Shown: one piece after another, positions 8,837-20,370 of the stretch
Position numbering within the stretch: the first letter of the stretch is position 1
Layout: each line of letters begins with the position of its first letter
Assembly (NCBI RefSeq): GCF_025854375.1
Contig: NZ_CP107575.1
Location: 682,001 to 746,000 of the forward strand
Length of the DNA: 64,000 nucleotides
Origin: Glutamicibacter sp. JL.03c
GTDB lineage: Bacteria; Actinomycetota; Actinomycetes; Actinomycetales; Micrococcaceae
Reading direction: 5' to 3'
Notes under the pieces: generated by a model
The model's input: the letters and a program-made list of their open reading frames with translations, nothing else
Databases searched by the model: none
Told to the model about the DNA's origin: nothing
Translations under genes and position numbers: made by a program

Positions 8837-9514
8837 TCATGCCGATGCGGCGTCGATGTGCTCCAACAGCTCGGCCTCCGCCTTGTCCAAATACGAGCGC
8901 ATGGCAGTGGCGGCTTCAGCCCGTTTGCCCTCGCCCAGGAGCTTGACCAGTTGCGCATTCTGCTCGACATAGTGCGAGTGGAAGTCCGGGGCATCGCTCA
9001 TGGCATGGAAGACCAATCGCATTCGTGCCAGCACCCGACCCATGAGCTCCTGGACCAGCGAGCTGTCCGAGGAACGGACCAGCTCCTGGTGGAACGCCTG
9101 GTTGGCATTCGCCATTCGCGGGATGTCGCCGGCAGCCAAGCCGGCGCGAGCTTCATCGATGATCTGGCTCAGCTGTTCCACATCCAGCTCGGGACCCCAG
9201 GCCAGGCAGGCCGGCTCGATCGTGCGTCGCACCGCGTAGATCTCGCGCACGTCATCCGCGTCAGGAGAAGCGACAAATACCCCGCGGTTGGGAATTCTTG
9301 TAATGATCAATTCGCTGTCCAGCAGCGTGAAGCTTTCACGCAAGGTATTGCGTGAAAGCCCGAGCGACTCCGCGAGTGACTGTTCCGATAGCTTGTCGCC
9401 AGGAAGCAACTCGCCTTCGGCAATGCGAGTGCGCAATAGGTTCGCGGCCCAAACGCTGCTGTGCGCGTGGGGTGCTTTGCCCGGAAGCGCGGAGACACTG
9501 CTGCTGGAGTTCAT
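8837..9514 (-). CDS. GntR-family regulator (FadR subfamily)
   Basis: A 225-residue protein. The N-terminal winged helix (about residues 20-85) has LRTRIAEGELLPGDKLSEQSLAESLGLSRNTLRESF, the classical GntR recognition pattern. The C-terminal helical FCD domain covers about 90-220, with EIYAVRRTIEPACL and repeated His/Asp positions that often bind a metal and an organic acid. It is the last gene of the leftward pxpA-pxpBC-carboxylase run, 52 bp behind the carboxylase stop. It is the obvious candidate to bind the TTGTTCAACAA palindromes upstream of pxpA and of the NRAMP gene; this is inference from form and position. Confidence 0.9.
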   Translation of the reverse strand: MNSSSSVSALPGKAPHAHSSVWAANLLRTRIAEGELLPGDKLSEQSLAESLGLSRNTLRESFTLLDSELIITRIPNRGVFVASPDADDVREIYAVRRTIEPACLAWGPELDVEQLSQIIDEARAGLAAGDIPRMANANQAFHQELVRSSDSSLVQELMGRVLARMRLVFHAMSDAPDFHSHYVEQNAQLVKLLGEGKRAEAATAMRSYLDKAEAELLEHIDAASA

Positions 9515-9566
9515 TAGTCCAATTTATCCCAACTCATCGCGTGAGTAGGAACAGCCGACGATTCGG

Positions 9567-11306
9567 CTACTGGATGTTGCCCAGTGCGTCGGAACGACGT
9601 ACGGCTGCGCCAACGTCGATGCTTGCCGCAGTGAAAACCCCATCCCGGTGCGCGGCGACCGCTGACTCCATCTTCATGGCTTCCACCACGGCGATCGTTT
9701 GCCCCTGGGAGACAGCCGCGCCGTCTTCTACAGCGAAACGCACCAAGTTGCCATCCATCGGGCTCAGAACGGCGGCGGCATCCTGTTCCGCGTTTTCCTT
9801 GGATTCCGTTGCCTGGCCCGAGCCTGCGCCCGATGGGTTGCGCAATGCGTTGGTCAGGGCCGCAGGCAGGCCAAGCTGCACCGCCCTGCCATCAAGCTCA
9901 ATCGTGATCGTTTCCCGGCTGGTATCCACCTGGTCAAGATCCATGTCGTCGCTGGCCTCGACTTCATTGAGGAATTCATCCTCGATCCACGTGGTGTAGA
10001 CCTTCAGTTGTTCGCCATTAAAATCTTCATGCTCGATCACCGCGCGGTGGAACGGCAGAACGGTGGGGACGCCGGCAATCGTGAGCTCATCCAGGGCCAA
10101 GCGTGCACGGCGCAAGGCCTGGGCACGGTCTGCACCGTGCACAATGAGTTTCGCGATCATCGAGTCGTAGAACGGCGGAATCACTGATCCGCTGCGGACG
10201 CCGGAATCAATACGCACCCCGGCCCCGGTTGGGGCCTCGAATCGCTCGACCGCGCCAGGTGCCGGCAGGAAGCCGCGGGCTGGATCCTCGGCATTGATCC
10301 GGAATTCAAAGGCATGGCCCTGGGGCGTGGGGTCCTCGGTGAGGGACAGCGGAAGGCCGTCAGCGATGCGGAACTGCTCCGCCACCAGATCCACGCCGGC
10401 CGTCTCTTCGGTGATCGGGTGTTCCACCTGCAGGCGGGTGTTGACCTCCAGGAAGGAGATGAGTCCATCCTGGGCGACAAGGTACTCGACGGTGCCCGCT
10501 CCGACGTAGCCGGCTTCCCTGCAGATCGCCTTGGCGGATTCATGGATGCGGGTTCGCTGCTCGTCGCTGAGGAACGGGGCAGGGGCTTCTTCCACCAGCT
10601 TCTGATGACGACGCTGCAGCGAGCAATCGCGGGTGCCGACAACCACAATGTTGCCGTGGGTATCGGCCAAGACCTGGGCCTCGACGTGGCGCGGCTTGGA
10701 GAGGAAACGCTCCACAAAGCATTCGCCGCGGCCGAAGGCCACCGTGGCTTCGCGGGTGGCTGATTCGAAGGCTTCGGTGATCTCATCGAGCGAGTGCGCG
10801 ATCTTGATGCCGCGTCCGCCACCGCCAAAGGCAGCCTTGATAGCAACCGGCACACCATGCTCTTCGGCGAAGGCCTGCACCTCGGCAGCATTCTCGGCAG
10901 GGCCATCGGTGCCTGGAGCCAAGGGGGCGCCTGCGCGCACGGCGATCTGCCGAGCCGTGACCTTATTGCCCAGATCCTCGATGGCCTGTGGTGATGGCCC
11001 GATCCACTTCATTCCCGCATCGATGACCGCCCGGGCGAAGTCGGCGTTCTCGGACAGGAAGCCGTAGCCCGGGTGGACCGCGTCAGCCCCGGAGCGCTGG
11101 GCGATATCGATGATCTTTTCGATATCCAGGTAGGTGTCAGCACCGGTCGAGCCATGCAACGGGTAGGCTTCGTCGGCACGCTTCACGTGCAAGGCATCGG
11201 CATCGGGGTCGGAGTAGATGGCGACGGAAGCGATGTTTGCGTCCGTGGCGGCCCGGGCAATGCGGACTGCAATTTCGCCGCGGTTGGCGATGAGAACCCT
11301 TTTCAT
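9567..11306 (-). CDS. Biotin carboxylase fused to biotin carboxyl carrier domain
   Basis: A 579-residue acyl-CoA-carboxylase-type alpha chain. In order: biotin carboxylase N domain ([17 protein letters not shown]), ATP-grasp domain ([47 protein letters not shown]), biotin carboxylase C domain, linker, and a biotinyl domain with VEAMKMES; Lys545 would carry biotin. No carboxyltransferase lies nearby. In many bacteria such a gene sits with pxpABC, as here, 15 bp after the merged pxpBC. Its role in 5-oxoproline use, or as an unrelated acyl-CoA carboxylase subunit, is not settled by sequence. Confidence 0.9.
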   Translation of the reverse strand: MKRVLIANRGEIAVRIARAATDANIASVAIYSDPDADALHVKRADEAYPLHGSTGADTYLDIEKIIDIAQRSGADAVHPGYGFLSENADFARAVIDAGMKWIGPSPQAIEDLGNKVTARQIAVRAGAPLAPGTDGPAENAAEVQAFAEEHGVPVAIKAAFGGGGRGIKIAHSLDEITEAFESATREATVAFGRGECFVERFLSKPRHVEAQVLADTHGNIVVVGTRDCSLQRRHQKLVEEAPAPFLSDEQRTRIHESAKAICREAGYVGAGTVEYLVAQDGLISFLEVNTRLQVEHPITEETAGVDLVAEQFRIADGLPLSLTEDPTPQGHAFEFRINAEDPARGFLPAPGAVERFEAPTGAGVRIDSGVRSGSVIPPFYDSMIAKLIVHGADRAQALRRARLALDELTIAGVPTVLPFHRAVIEHEDFNGEQLKVYTTWIEDEFLNEVEASDDMDLDQVDTSRETITIELDGRAVQLGLPAALTNALRNPSGAGSGQATESKENAEQDAAAVLSPMDGNLVRFAVEDGAAVSQGQTIAVVEAMKMESAVAAHRDGVFTAASIDVGAAVRRSDALGNIQ

Positions 11307-11321
11307 GACAATCCTAAGAAC

Positions 11322-12920
11322 TTACGTGGCCGGCTGAACGGCGGGGGACTGGAGGACAAATCGAATCTTGCTTCCCGGGGGAAGCTGGGCGGCGGCACTG
11401 AGGTCTTCGGCGATGACCGTGGCGATCACCGGGTAGCCGCCGGTGACCGGATGATCAGCGAGGAACAGCACCGGAAGGCCGGAGGGTGGTACCTGCAGGG
11501 AGCCCCTGGCCACCCCCTCGCTGGATAATTCGCCGGAGAGGATGCGCTCCAGCCGCTGCTCCCCGGTAGACAGGCGGATGCCCACGCGATTGGACTCGCT
11601 GGTGACGTCCCAGAGCTGATCGGCCAGTTGCCGCAAGCCTTGGGGGCCAAACCACTCGGTGCGGGGCCCTGCCATGATCCTGAGCCGGTAGATGCCCTGT
11701 TCATCTGGAACCGGCAGCGTGCTCGGCTGGGGATTGCCGACAATATGCCCGATGCTCGGCTGCTTGACCGGAATGACGGATCCGGGAACCAGTGGATCCG
11801 GTCCGAGGCCCGAGAGCGTATCGGTAGACAATGAACCGAGCACCGGGCTGAGCGTGATCTCGCCACGCACCGCAAGATAGCTGCGCAGTCCTTGGCCGAC
11901 GGGCTCCATGCTCAGGCGCTCGCCGTGGAGCAACGCAAAAGGCGCGTTGCTGGCCACCTGCCGTTCGGTGCGGTGCTGGTCATCCGGGGCCGGGGTGATC
12001 CACAGCTGCGCCTGTGCTCCGGTATGCGCCAGAACCTGGTCTTCGCACGCTTCCACCGTGATGCGGCTGCCGAGATTCTCGATCACCGCGTGTCCGGCCG
12101 GGTTGCCGACAAGGCGGTTGGCCTGGGAATAAGCGGCGGGGTCCGCTGCACCAGCCACGCCGACTCCCAGATTCCCGTAGCCGATGCGTCCGGCATCCTG
12201 GAGCAGGGATTGCAGGCCGGCATCGATGATCTTCAGCCCGCCGCTGTGTGCCTGCTCTGGCTCTTCGTCTCGTGCAGCGGGCGCCTGGCTTACCGACAAC
12301 CTCTCAGTAGCCGGGATGAACTGCACAGTATCTTGTGGCTGGATCAATGCAGGATTTTCGCGATGCAGGTCCCACATTTGCAGGTCGGTATGCCCAATCA
12401 GCTGCCAGCCGCCGGGGGATTGGCGGGGATACACGGCGGAGTATTCGCCGGCAAGGGCTACCGCCCCGGCGGGCACCTTGGTCCGGGGGCTGTCCCTGCG
12501 CGGGACGTTCAGTTTCTGGTTTTCGCCGAGAAGATAGGCGAAGCCTGGGGCGAAGCCTCCGAAGACGGCGCGCCATTTCTGGGTGGCATGGACGCTGATG
12601 ACCGCTTCGATGCTCATGCCAGCCAGTTCGGCGACCGCTGCAAGATCTTCGCCGTCGTAGTGGACGGGGACTTCCACGAGCTTGCCCGCGGCGTGGATGG
12701 CCGAAGCCACTTCAAGTTCCGGCAGCGCTGCCATGGCGCGTTCGGCGTTCTGTCCCGAATCGAACTTCAGCAGCACCGTCTGCGCGGCGGCGAGCAGATC
12801 GCGCTGGCCGGGCAGGGGAGCGGCTTCCAGCGTCGCGTTCAGCGCCAGGACCGCGTCGAGCGAATCGAGGTCGACGAGCAGGTCATGGGATCCTGCCCGG
12901 TGGATGGCGCGGATGCTCAC
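11322..12920 (-). CDS. pxpBC: 5-oxoprolinase subunits B and C in one protein
   Basis: A 532-residue protein joining two families usually encoded separately. Residues about 1-215 are the KipI/PxpB domain ([47 protein letters not shown]). Residues about 228-525 are the KipA/PxpC domain ([27 protein letters not shown]). With PxpA it hydrolyses 5-oxo-L-proline to L-glutamate using ATP. The start overlaps the pxpA stop by 4 bp, implying translational coupling. The fusion fixes the 1:1 stoichiometry of B and C. Confidence 0.93.
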   Translation of the reverse strand: MSIRAIHRAGSHDLLVDLDSLDAVLALNATLEAAPLPGQRDLLAAAQTVLLKFDSGQNAERAMAALPELEVASAIHAAGKLVEVPVHYDGEDLAAVAELAGMSIEAVISVHATQKWRAVFGGFAPGFAYLLGENQKLNVPRRDSPRTKVPAGAVALAGEYSAVYPRQSPGGWQLIGHTDLQMWDLHRENPALIQPQDTVQFIPATERLSVSQAPAARDEEPEQAHSGGLKIIDAGLQSLLQDAGRIGYGNLGVGVAGAADPAAYSQANRLVGNPAGHAVIENLGSRITVEACEDQVLAHTGAQAQLWITPAPDDQHRTERQVASNAPFALLHGERLSMEPVGQGLRSYLAVRGEITLSPVLGSLSTDTLSGLGPDPLVPGSVIPVKQPSIGHIVGNPQPSTLPVPDEQGIYRLRIMAGPRTEWFGPQGLRQLADQLWDVTSESNRVGIRLSTGEQRLERILSGELSSEGVARGSLQVPPSGLPVLFLADHPVTGGYPVIATVIAEDLSAAAQLPPGSKIRFVLQSPAVQPAT

Positions 12921-13675
12921 ACGAAGCTCCGGATCTGCACTCCGGCACTTTCCAATCCGTTGCGTACGGCGCGAGCCATGGCAACAGCACCCGCGGTGTC
13001 ACCATGAAGGCAGATGCTCTCGGCGGGCATGGTGATGGTGCTGCCATCGACGGCGACGATGGTGCCTTCGGTGGCCAGCCGGATCATGTTGGCGGTGACC
13101 GCCTCGGCATCGTGCAGCACCGCATTGGCTTCGCGGCGCGATACCAGCGTGCCGTCGGGGTTGTAGTTGCGGTCGGCAAAAGCTTCGGCAACTGGGCGCA
13201 GCCCGGCGGCCTCGGCCTTGCGCAGGGCGAGCGAGCCAGGCAAAAGCAAGACCGGAAGGTCCGTGCCGAAGGCCTTGATGGCATCGATGACGGCTTGGGC
13301 GTGGACTTCGTGGTGCACGATGGTGTTGTAGAGGGCGCCATGGGGCTTGACGTACTTGATTTCACCGCCGGCGTTGCGAGCGAGCGCCTGCAGTGCGCCG
13401 AGCTGGTACAGGACATCGTCAGCCAGCTCGGTAGCCGAGCAATCCAGGAATCGACGGCCGAAGCCGGCCAGATCCCGGTAGCCAACATGCGCGCCGATGG
13501 TGACGTTCGCGCTGACGGCATCGCGGCAGGTTTGTGCGATGGTGCTCGGGTCGCCTGCGTGGAAACCGCAAGCGATATTTGCCGAGGAGACCGAGGCGAA
13601 GATGGCGGCGTCATCGCCCATTTTCCAGTTGCCGAAGGACTCTCCGACGTCCGAATTCAAGTCGATGTATGGCAT
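12917..13675 (-). CDS. pxpA: 5-oxoprolinase subunit A (LamB/YcsF family)
   Basis: A 252-residue protein of the LamB/YcsF family. Hallmarks are [11 protein letters not shown] at residues 5-15, [13 protein letters not shown] around 30-45, [15 protein letters not shown] around 77-91, VKPHGALYN around 118-126 and [11 protein letters not shown] near the end. PxpA is the cytoplasmic subunit that works with PxpB/PxpC in ATP-dependent 5-oxoproline cleavage to glutamate. It is the first gene of the leftward run pxpA-pxpBC-carboxylase-gntR, with a TTGTTCAACAA palindrome 56-66 bp upstream of its start. Confidence 0.95.
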   Translation of the reverse strand: MPYIDLNSDVGESFGNWKMGDDAAIFASVSSANIACGFHAGDPSTIAQTCRDAVSANVTIGAHVGYRDLAGFGRRFLDCSATELADDVLYQLGALQALARNAGGEIKYVKPHGALYNTIVHHEVHAQAVIDAIKAFGTDLPVLLLPGSLALRKAEAAGLRPVAEAFADRNYNPDGTLVSRREANAVLHDAEAVTANMIRLATEGTIVAVDGSTITMPAESICLHGDTAGAVAMARAVRNGLESAGVQIRSFV

Positions 13676-13729
13676 TGTGACCCCCGTCTCGTGAACATGT
13701 CTTGGTAAAAGAATGCCCTACTTTCGATA

Positions 13730-13742
13730 ATTGTTCAACAAT
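13730..13742. promoter_or_regulatory. Probable GntR operator upstream of pxpA
   Basis: ATTGTTCAACAAT, a perfect 13-bp palindrome, contains the same 11-bp core found twice before the NRAMP gene 8 kb away. Its place 55-67 bp upstream of the pxpA start fits a promoter-overlapping operator. Confidence 0.75.
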
Positions 13743-13785
13743 CTGGGAAAGGTTTCGAAAGATTCCAAGACTTGCGCGGCTTTGC

Positions 13786-15471
13786 CTAGGACAGGCCTAC
13801 GGCTTTCCCTTCCGCGTCGACATCCATGCGCAAAGCAGCCGGGACTTTTGGCAGGCCCGGCATCGTGGTCAGCGCTCCGGTAATGGCAACAATGAAGCCA
13901 GCTCCTGTTTTGGGAATCAGTTCGCGGATCTGCAGCCTGAATCCACTCGGAGCGCCCAGCAGCTGGGGATCATCAGAGAAGGAATACTGCGTTTTCGCAA
14001 TGCAGACCGGCAGGCGGTCCCAGCCATTGGCGTGGATCTGCTCCAGCATGCGGTGGGCCTTGACCGAATACTCAACGCCCTCGCCTCCGTAGATCTCTCG
14101 CGCGAGGGCCAGGATCTTCTCTTCAACTGTTTGATCAAACGAGTACAGGTAGTCAAAATCGGCAGGCGACTCGATGGCCCGCAGCACTGCCTCGGCCAGC
14201 GCCCCGGCCCCTGCACCGCCTTGGCCCCAGACATCCGCTACCGCGCACGCGATGCCATTCTCGGCAGCCCAGTCGGTGACAACTTTGAGCTCGGCCTGGG
14301 TATCCTTGGCGAATTGATTGATGCCGATGACCGGCGGGATGCCGAATTTCTTGATGATCGCGGCATGGCGGGCGAGGTTTGGCAATCCGGCGTGCACGGC
14401 ATCGACGTTCTCTGCTCCCAGCTCTTCCTTGGATACTCCACCGTGCATTTTCAGCGCACGAATCGTCGCGGTGATGACCACGGCGGCCGGGGCGCAGTCG
14501 GCATAGCGGGCCTTGATGTCCATGAACTTTTCGGCCCCGAGGTCGGTGCCAAAGCCTGCTTCGGTCACCACGATGTCAGCCAGCGATCGAGCGGTGTTGG
14601 TGGCAATGGCGGAATTGCAGCCGTGGGCAATGTTGGCAAACGGCCCGCCATGGATCAACGCGGGGGTTCCTGCAATGCTCTGGACGAGATTTGGCTTGAT
14701 GGCATCCTTGAGCAATAAGGCCAATGCCCCTGCAGCTCCCAGATCATCGACTGTCACCGGCTCTTTCGAGTAGGAGTAACCGATGGTCATGCGTCCGAGC
14801 CGGTCACGCAAATCCTCAGGCCCGGTGGCCAGGCAGAAGACCGCCATGACTTCCGAGGCGGCGGTGATCTCGAATCCGGTTTCGCGGGGAACCCCGTCGG
14901 TGGATCCGCCCAGGCCGATCACCACCGTGCGCAAGGCGCGGTCATTCATGTCCAGGACGCGCTTGAAGGTAATGCGTTGCGGGTCGATGCCCAGCAGATT
15001 TCCGTGATGCAGGTGATTGTCCACCAGCGCCATGAGCAAGTTATTGGCGCTGGTGATGGCGTGGAAGTCCCCGGTGAAATGCAGGTTGATTTCGTCCATG
15101 GGCAGTACTTGCGACTGGCCTCCGCCCGTGGCCCCGCCCTTCATGCCGAAGCTGGGGCCAACGGAGGGCTCGCGCAGGGCGATCATTGTCTTCGCCCCGG
15201 TGGCGGCCAAGGCATCGGCCAGGCCTACCACCATGGTGGTTTTCCCTTCTCCTGCAGGAGTCGGGGACATCCCGCTGACCAGAACCACCTGCCCGCGGCG
15301 TGCGCCATTTCCCGGCAGCCGCGAAGGATCAACCTTGGCCTTGTAGCGGCCGTAGGGTTCCACCGCGCTCTCGGGGATCCCCGCGGCCGCCGCAATTTCC
15401 GAAATGGGCTTGAGCACTGTTCGCGAGGCGATCGCTAGATCGCTCATGTCGGCTTCTGGCGACGTTGCCAT
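13786..15471 (-). CDS. fhs: Formate--tetrahydrofolate ligase
   Basis: Makes 10-formyl-THF from formate, THF and ATP, feeding purine synthesis. The protein is 561 residues from the ATG at 15471, chosen because AGAGGA stands six bases ahead; a longer in-frame start at 15528 lacks a ribosome site. The P-loop TPAGEGKTT lies at about residues 70-78, followed by REPSVGPSFGMKGGATGGG and the folate-site region LHFTGDFHAITSANNL. Length matches the family (about 555-560). It is a single gene between pxpA and the drug exporter. Confidence 0.97.
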   Translation of the reverse strand: MATSPEADMSDLAIASRTVLKPISEIAAAAGIPESAVEPYGRYKAKVDPSRLPGNGARRGQVVLVSGMSPTPAGEGKTTMVVGLADALAATGAKTMIALREPSVGPSFGMKGGATGGGQSQVLPMDEINLHFTGDFHAITSANNLLMALVDNHLHHGNLLGIDPQRITFKRVLDMNDRALRTVVIGLGGSTDGVPRETGFEITAASEVMAVFCLATGPEDLRDRLGRMTIGYSYSKEPVTVDDLGAAGALALLLKDAIKPNLVQSIAGTPALIHGGPFANIAHGCNSAIATNTARSLADIVVTEAGFGTDLGAEKFMDIKARYADCAPAAVVITATIRALKMHGGVSKEELGAENVDAVHAGLPNLARHAAIIKKFGIPPVIGINQFAKDTQAELKVVTDWAAENGIACAVADVWGQGGAGAGALAEAVLRAIESPADFDYLYSFDQTVEEKILALAREIYGGEGVEYSVKAHRMLEQIHANGWDRLPVCIAKTQYSFSDDPQLLGAPSGFRLQIRELIPKTGAGFIVAITGALTTMPGLPKVPAALRMDVDAEGKAVGLS

Positions 15472-15630
15472 GCTGCGTCCTCTCTGCTGGCTCCGGAGAA
15501 TCCGGGGTGCTGAGGAAGACCAAGGCATGCGGTATTCCTCGATGTGCCTTCAAGCTACCATCAGGGACTGCGCTACCCGGGCAACATGGCCCGCGCCTCG
15601 CACGACATGATGCCCCAAGACCAAGGACTC

Positions 15631-17097
15631 CTATCGACGCTGTGCCGGTGCCGAACCCTTGATTGACCAGGCGAAGAAGATCCCGATCGTGGTCAGCACA
15701 GCTCCAATCAGGAACGCAACGTGAGCACCCGAGAACAGGGCTTCCGCGGTTCCGGAGCCAGCTCCGATTCTCGACGTCGAGACAACAGACATCACCGTGA
15801 CGAAGATGGTGGTGCCGATAGCGCCGGCTAGTTGCTGTCCGGTGTTGAAAATGGCTGAACCGTGGCCGAAGAGCCGTGGTTCCAGCGTAGCCATGGCTGA
15901 GGACATCAACCCGGTCATCAGCAAGGCCAAGCCGATGGAGAAGACGATGTGGGTAATCATGAACATCCACAATTCGGTCTCGGCGCTGATCGTCGTATAC
16001 AGCCACTGGCCCGCGGCGAGCATGATGGCGCCGGGGATCAGGACCGGGCGAGGGCCGTGCTTGTCGTAGACGCGCCCGAAAATTGGCGAGACGATCGCCT
16101 GGGCCACTCCGCCAGGAAGCAGCATCATGCCGATCTTCAATGAATCAATGCCCTTGCCCGATTCCAGCAAGAGCGGAACGATCATCAACGACCCCAGCAT
16201 GGTTCCAAAAGCGATCATGATCATGATGATCGAGAAGGTGAATCCACGTGCGCTGAACGCGGAGAGGTTGAGCAGCTCGCGGCCTTGGCCGGTCAGCGAC
16301 AACTGGCGCTTGATGAAAATCGCCAGCGATACCAGGCCAATGGCAAAGCTGATAATGGTCAATGCCGGGTTGGTCGAGGCGTGCTCGATGCTGGAAATGC
16401 CGTACACCAGGAAGCCGAAAGCCAGCGCCGAGAGTGCAACCGACGCGGCATCCACACGGATACTGCGCGCGCTGGATGGGACCTTGAAGAAAATGATGCC
16501 CAGCACCAGGACCACCGCCGCGATAGGGAGCATCATCGCAAAGATGTAGTGCCATCCCAAGGCATGCACTACGGCACCTGAAACGGTGGGGCCGATGGCC
16601 GGTCCCACGCCAATGACGATGGAGTTCAAGCCCATGATGGTGCCGCGCTTGTGGACTGGCACCAGCGTGAGCGTCGTGGTCATGAGCAGTGGAAGGATGA
16701 TGGCGGTTCCCAGAGCCTGAATGATGCGAGCCAGGAGCAGGAAGACGAAGCTCGGCGCAATCACCGCGATGACCGTGCCCACCAGGAAGCTGATGATGGC
16801 GAACATGAAGAGCGAACGGTGGTTGAAGCGCTGCAGCAAAAATCCGGTGGTTGGGATGACGACCGACATGGTCAGCAAGAAGCCGGTGGTGAGCCACTGG
16901 CCGGTCGCCGCGGTGATGCTCATATCGGCCATGATTCCCGGCAGTGCCACGGTCAGCACTGTTTCGTTCAGGATCATCATGAAGGCTGCCAAGGCTAGCG
17001 CCGCAATGATTCCGGTGAGCTGCTTGGTGCTGAGCGCCGCTTGAGGCGCAGGTGGTGGTGAAGCATGGACCTCTGTTTTTGTGGGTTCTGACGTCAC
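15631..17097 (-). CDS. DHA2-family (EmrB/QacA type) multidrug exporter
   Basis: A 488-residue MFS protein with about 14 hydrophobic segments. ALPGIMADMSITAATGQWLTT near TM1 and the motif C-like GVGPAIGPTVSGAVV in TM5 mark 14-TM drug:proton antiporters. I place the start at the GTG at 17097 (AGGA just ahead). The longer in-frame start at 17151 would put the palindromic operator elements inside the coding region. A divergent TetR regulator follows at 17244 with palindromes between them, the usual arrangement of a drug-inducible exporter. Substrates cannot be predicted. Confidence 0.9.
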   Translation of the reverse strand: MTSEPTKTEVHASPPPAPQAALSTKQLTGIIAALALAAFMMILNETVLTVALPGIMADMSITAATGQWLTTGFLLTMSVVIPTTGFLLQRFNHRSLFMFAIISFLVGTVIAVIAPSFVFLLLARIIQALGTAIILPLLMTTTLTLVPVHKRGTIMGLNSIVIGVGPAIGPTVSGAVVHALGWHYIFAMMLPIAAVVLVLGIIFFKVPSSARSIRVDAASVALSALAFGFLVYGISSIEHASTNPALTIISFAIGLVSLAIFIKRQLSLTGQGRELLNLSAFSARGFTFSIIMIMIAFGTMLGSLMIVPLLLESGKGIDSLKIGMMLLPGGVAQAIVSPIFGRVYDKHGPRPVLIPGAIMLAAGQWLYTTISAETELWMFMITHIVFSIGLALLMTGLMSSAMATLEPRLFGHGSAIFNTGQQLAGAIGTTIFVTVMSVVSTSRIGAGSGTAEALFSGAHVAFLIGAVLTTIGIFFAWSIKGSAPAQRR

Positions 17098-17123
17098 TTT
17101 TCCTCTTTCTTGGAGTTCTCGAC

Positions 17124-17148
17124 TGTCAAATAGTGGCATAGAGTGACA
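17124..17148. promoter_or_regulatory. Second TGTCA/TGACA inverted repeat
   Basis: TGTCA (17124-17128) and TGACA (17144-17148) form an inverted repeat with a 15-bp spacer, 27-51 bp upstream of the exporter start. The half-sites are the same as in the perfect palindrome at 17166-17182, so the TetR protein may bind both; the long spacer makes this one weaker. Confidence 0.4.
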
Positions 17149-17165
17149 CAATTTCGTAAGAGAAA

Positions 17166-17182
17166 CTGTCAGAGTGTGACAG
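17166..17182. promoter_or_regulatory. TetR operator candidate between exporter and regulator
   Basis: CTGTCAGAGTGTGACAG is a palindrome with perfect 6-bp arms and a 5-bp centre, midway between the divergent exporter and TetR genes. That is the place and size expected for the operator of the adjacent regulator. Confidence 0.72.
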
Positions 17183-17243
17183 GAAACTACTTTCCTTCCC
17201 GCTTATGAGACGATCGCTAGAAGCTACAGCTATGGAGGACTGC

Positions 17244-17843
17244 ATGGGGATACGGGATCAGCGCAAGGCAGAGACCTCGCGCAAGATTCAAGCGGCTGCT
17301 TTGGATCTTGTTGAAGAGCTCGGGCTGGAGTCCACCACCGTGGCGCGCATTGCGCAGCGCGTTGGCATTTCTGATCGAACGTTCTTCCGTTATTTCGATT
17401 CCAAGGAATCGGCCATTGTTCCTGGTCAGGGTGAGCTGGCCGCGGCCCTGACAGGTCTCGAATTTCCCCAGGGCGCTGCGCCCTCGGAGGTATTCCAGGT
17501 TCTATTGCAGGGGTGCAGGGAGCATTTGCATGCAGAGGTTGAGCAGCATGAGTACCGCCGGGTGACCAGGCTGATGTTCTCTGATCCCAAGCTCCTGTTG
17601 ATCGCCACTAGCAGGGAACAGGAGCTCGTCGTAGAGCTGGGCCGGTCGCTGGCTGAGCGTGGGGTCGTTTCGCAGATTCAGGCGTCATTGATCGCCGAGA
17701 TGGTCGCGTCAACCTGGCGTGTTGCCTGGAAGTGCTTCACCCAGGCCGAAAGGGCTGGCAGTGCTGCTGCGCCTTCGGAATACTTCGAGCAGGCGGTTCA
17801 TGAGATGGTGCAGATTTCCTCTATCGGCACCCCGGGACCCTGA
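17244..17843 (+). CDS. TetR-family regulator of the DHA2 exporter
   Basis: A 199-residue protein from the ATG at 17244, preferred because GGAGG lies five bases upstream; longer starts at 17205 and 17232 are possible. The helix-turn-helix (about residues 7-55) reads RKIQAAALDLVEELGLESTTVARIAQRVGISDRTFFRYFDSKE. The ligand domain has the MftR-like ending typical of actinobacterial regulators (STWRVAWKCFTQAE). It is divergent from the exporter and most likely represses it, and itself, through the palindrome at 17166-17182. Confidence 0.88.
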   Translation: MGIRDQRKAETSRKIQAAALDLVEELGLESTTVARIAQRVGISDRTFFRYFDSKESAIVPGQGELAAALTGLEFPQGAAPSEVFQVLLQGCREHLHAEVEQHEYRRVTRLMFSDPKLLLIATSREQELVVELGRSLAERGVVSQIQASLIAEMVASTWRVAWKCFTQAERAGSAAAPSEYFEQAVHEMVQISSIGTPGP

Positions 17844-17891
17844 GCAGCATGTAAAACGAGATTGAGTTATGGCAGATTAACTTAAATGTGA

Positions 17892-20285
<2,394 letters not shown>

Positions 20286-20298
20286 TCCTTACAGCTAA

Positions 20299-20340
20299 GC
20301 CACTGGCCCCAATCCATTTGAGGATTGGGGCCAGTGCTTT
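20299..20340 (+). terminator. Terminator after isocitrate dehydrogenase
   Basis: A perfect 15-bp stem (20301-20315, CACTGGCCCCAATCC, with 20322-20336) closes a 6-base loop and is followed by a short CTTTA tract. It lies between two convergent genes and may act in both directions. Confidence 0.85.
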
Positions 20341-20370
20341 AGATTCTGGAATTGTTGCCCAAAGTAGATG

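Noticed and set aside
11892-13007. A 371-codon plus-strand frame over pxpBC/pxpA
   Set aside because: Antisense to two unmistakable genes and without recognisable motifs.
15472-15630. Possible ZTP riboswitch in the fhs leader
   Set aside because: A CGTGCGAGGCG stretch and a CGGGC/GCCCG stem recall the pfl motif, but the required ACTGGCG, GGGGAGC and CCTGGG blocks are not there.
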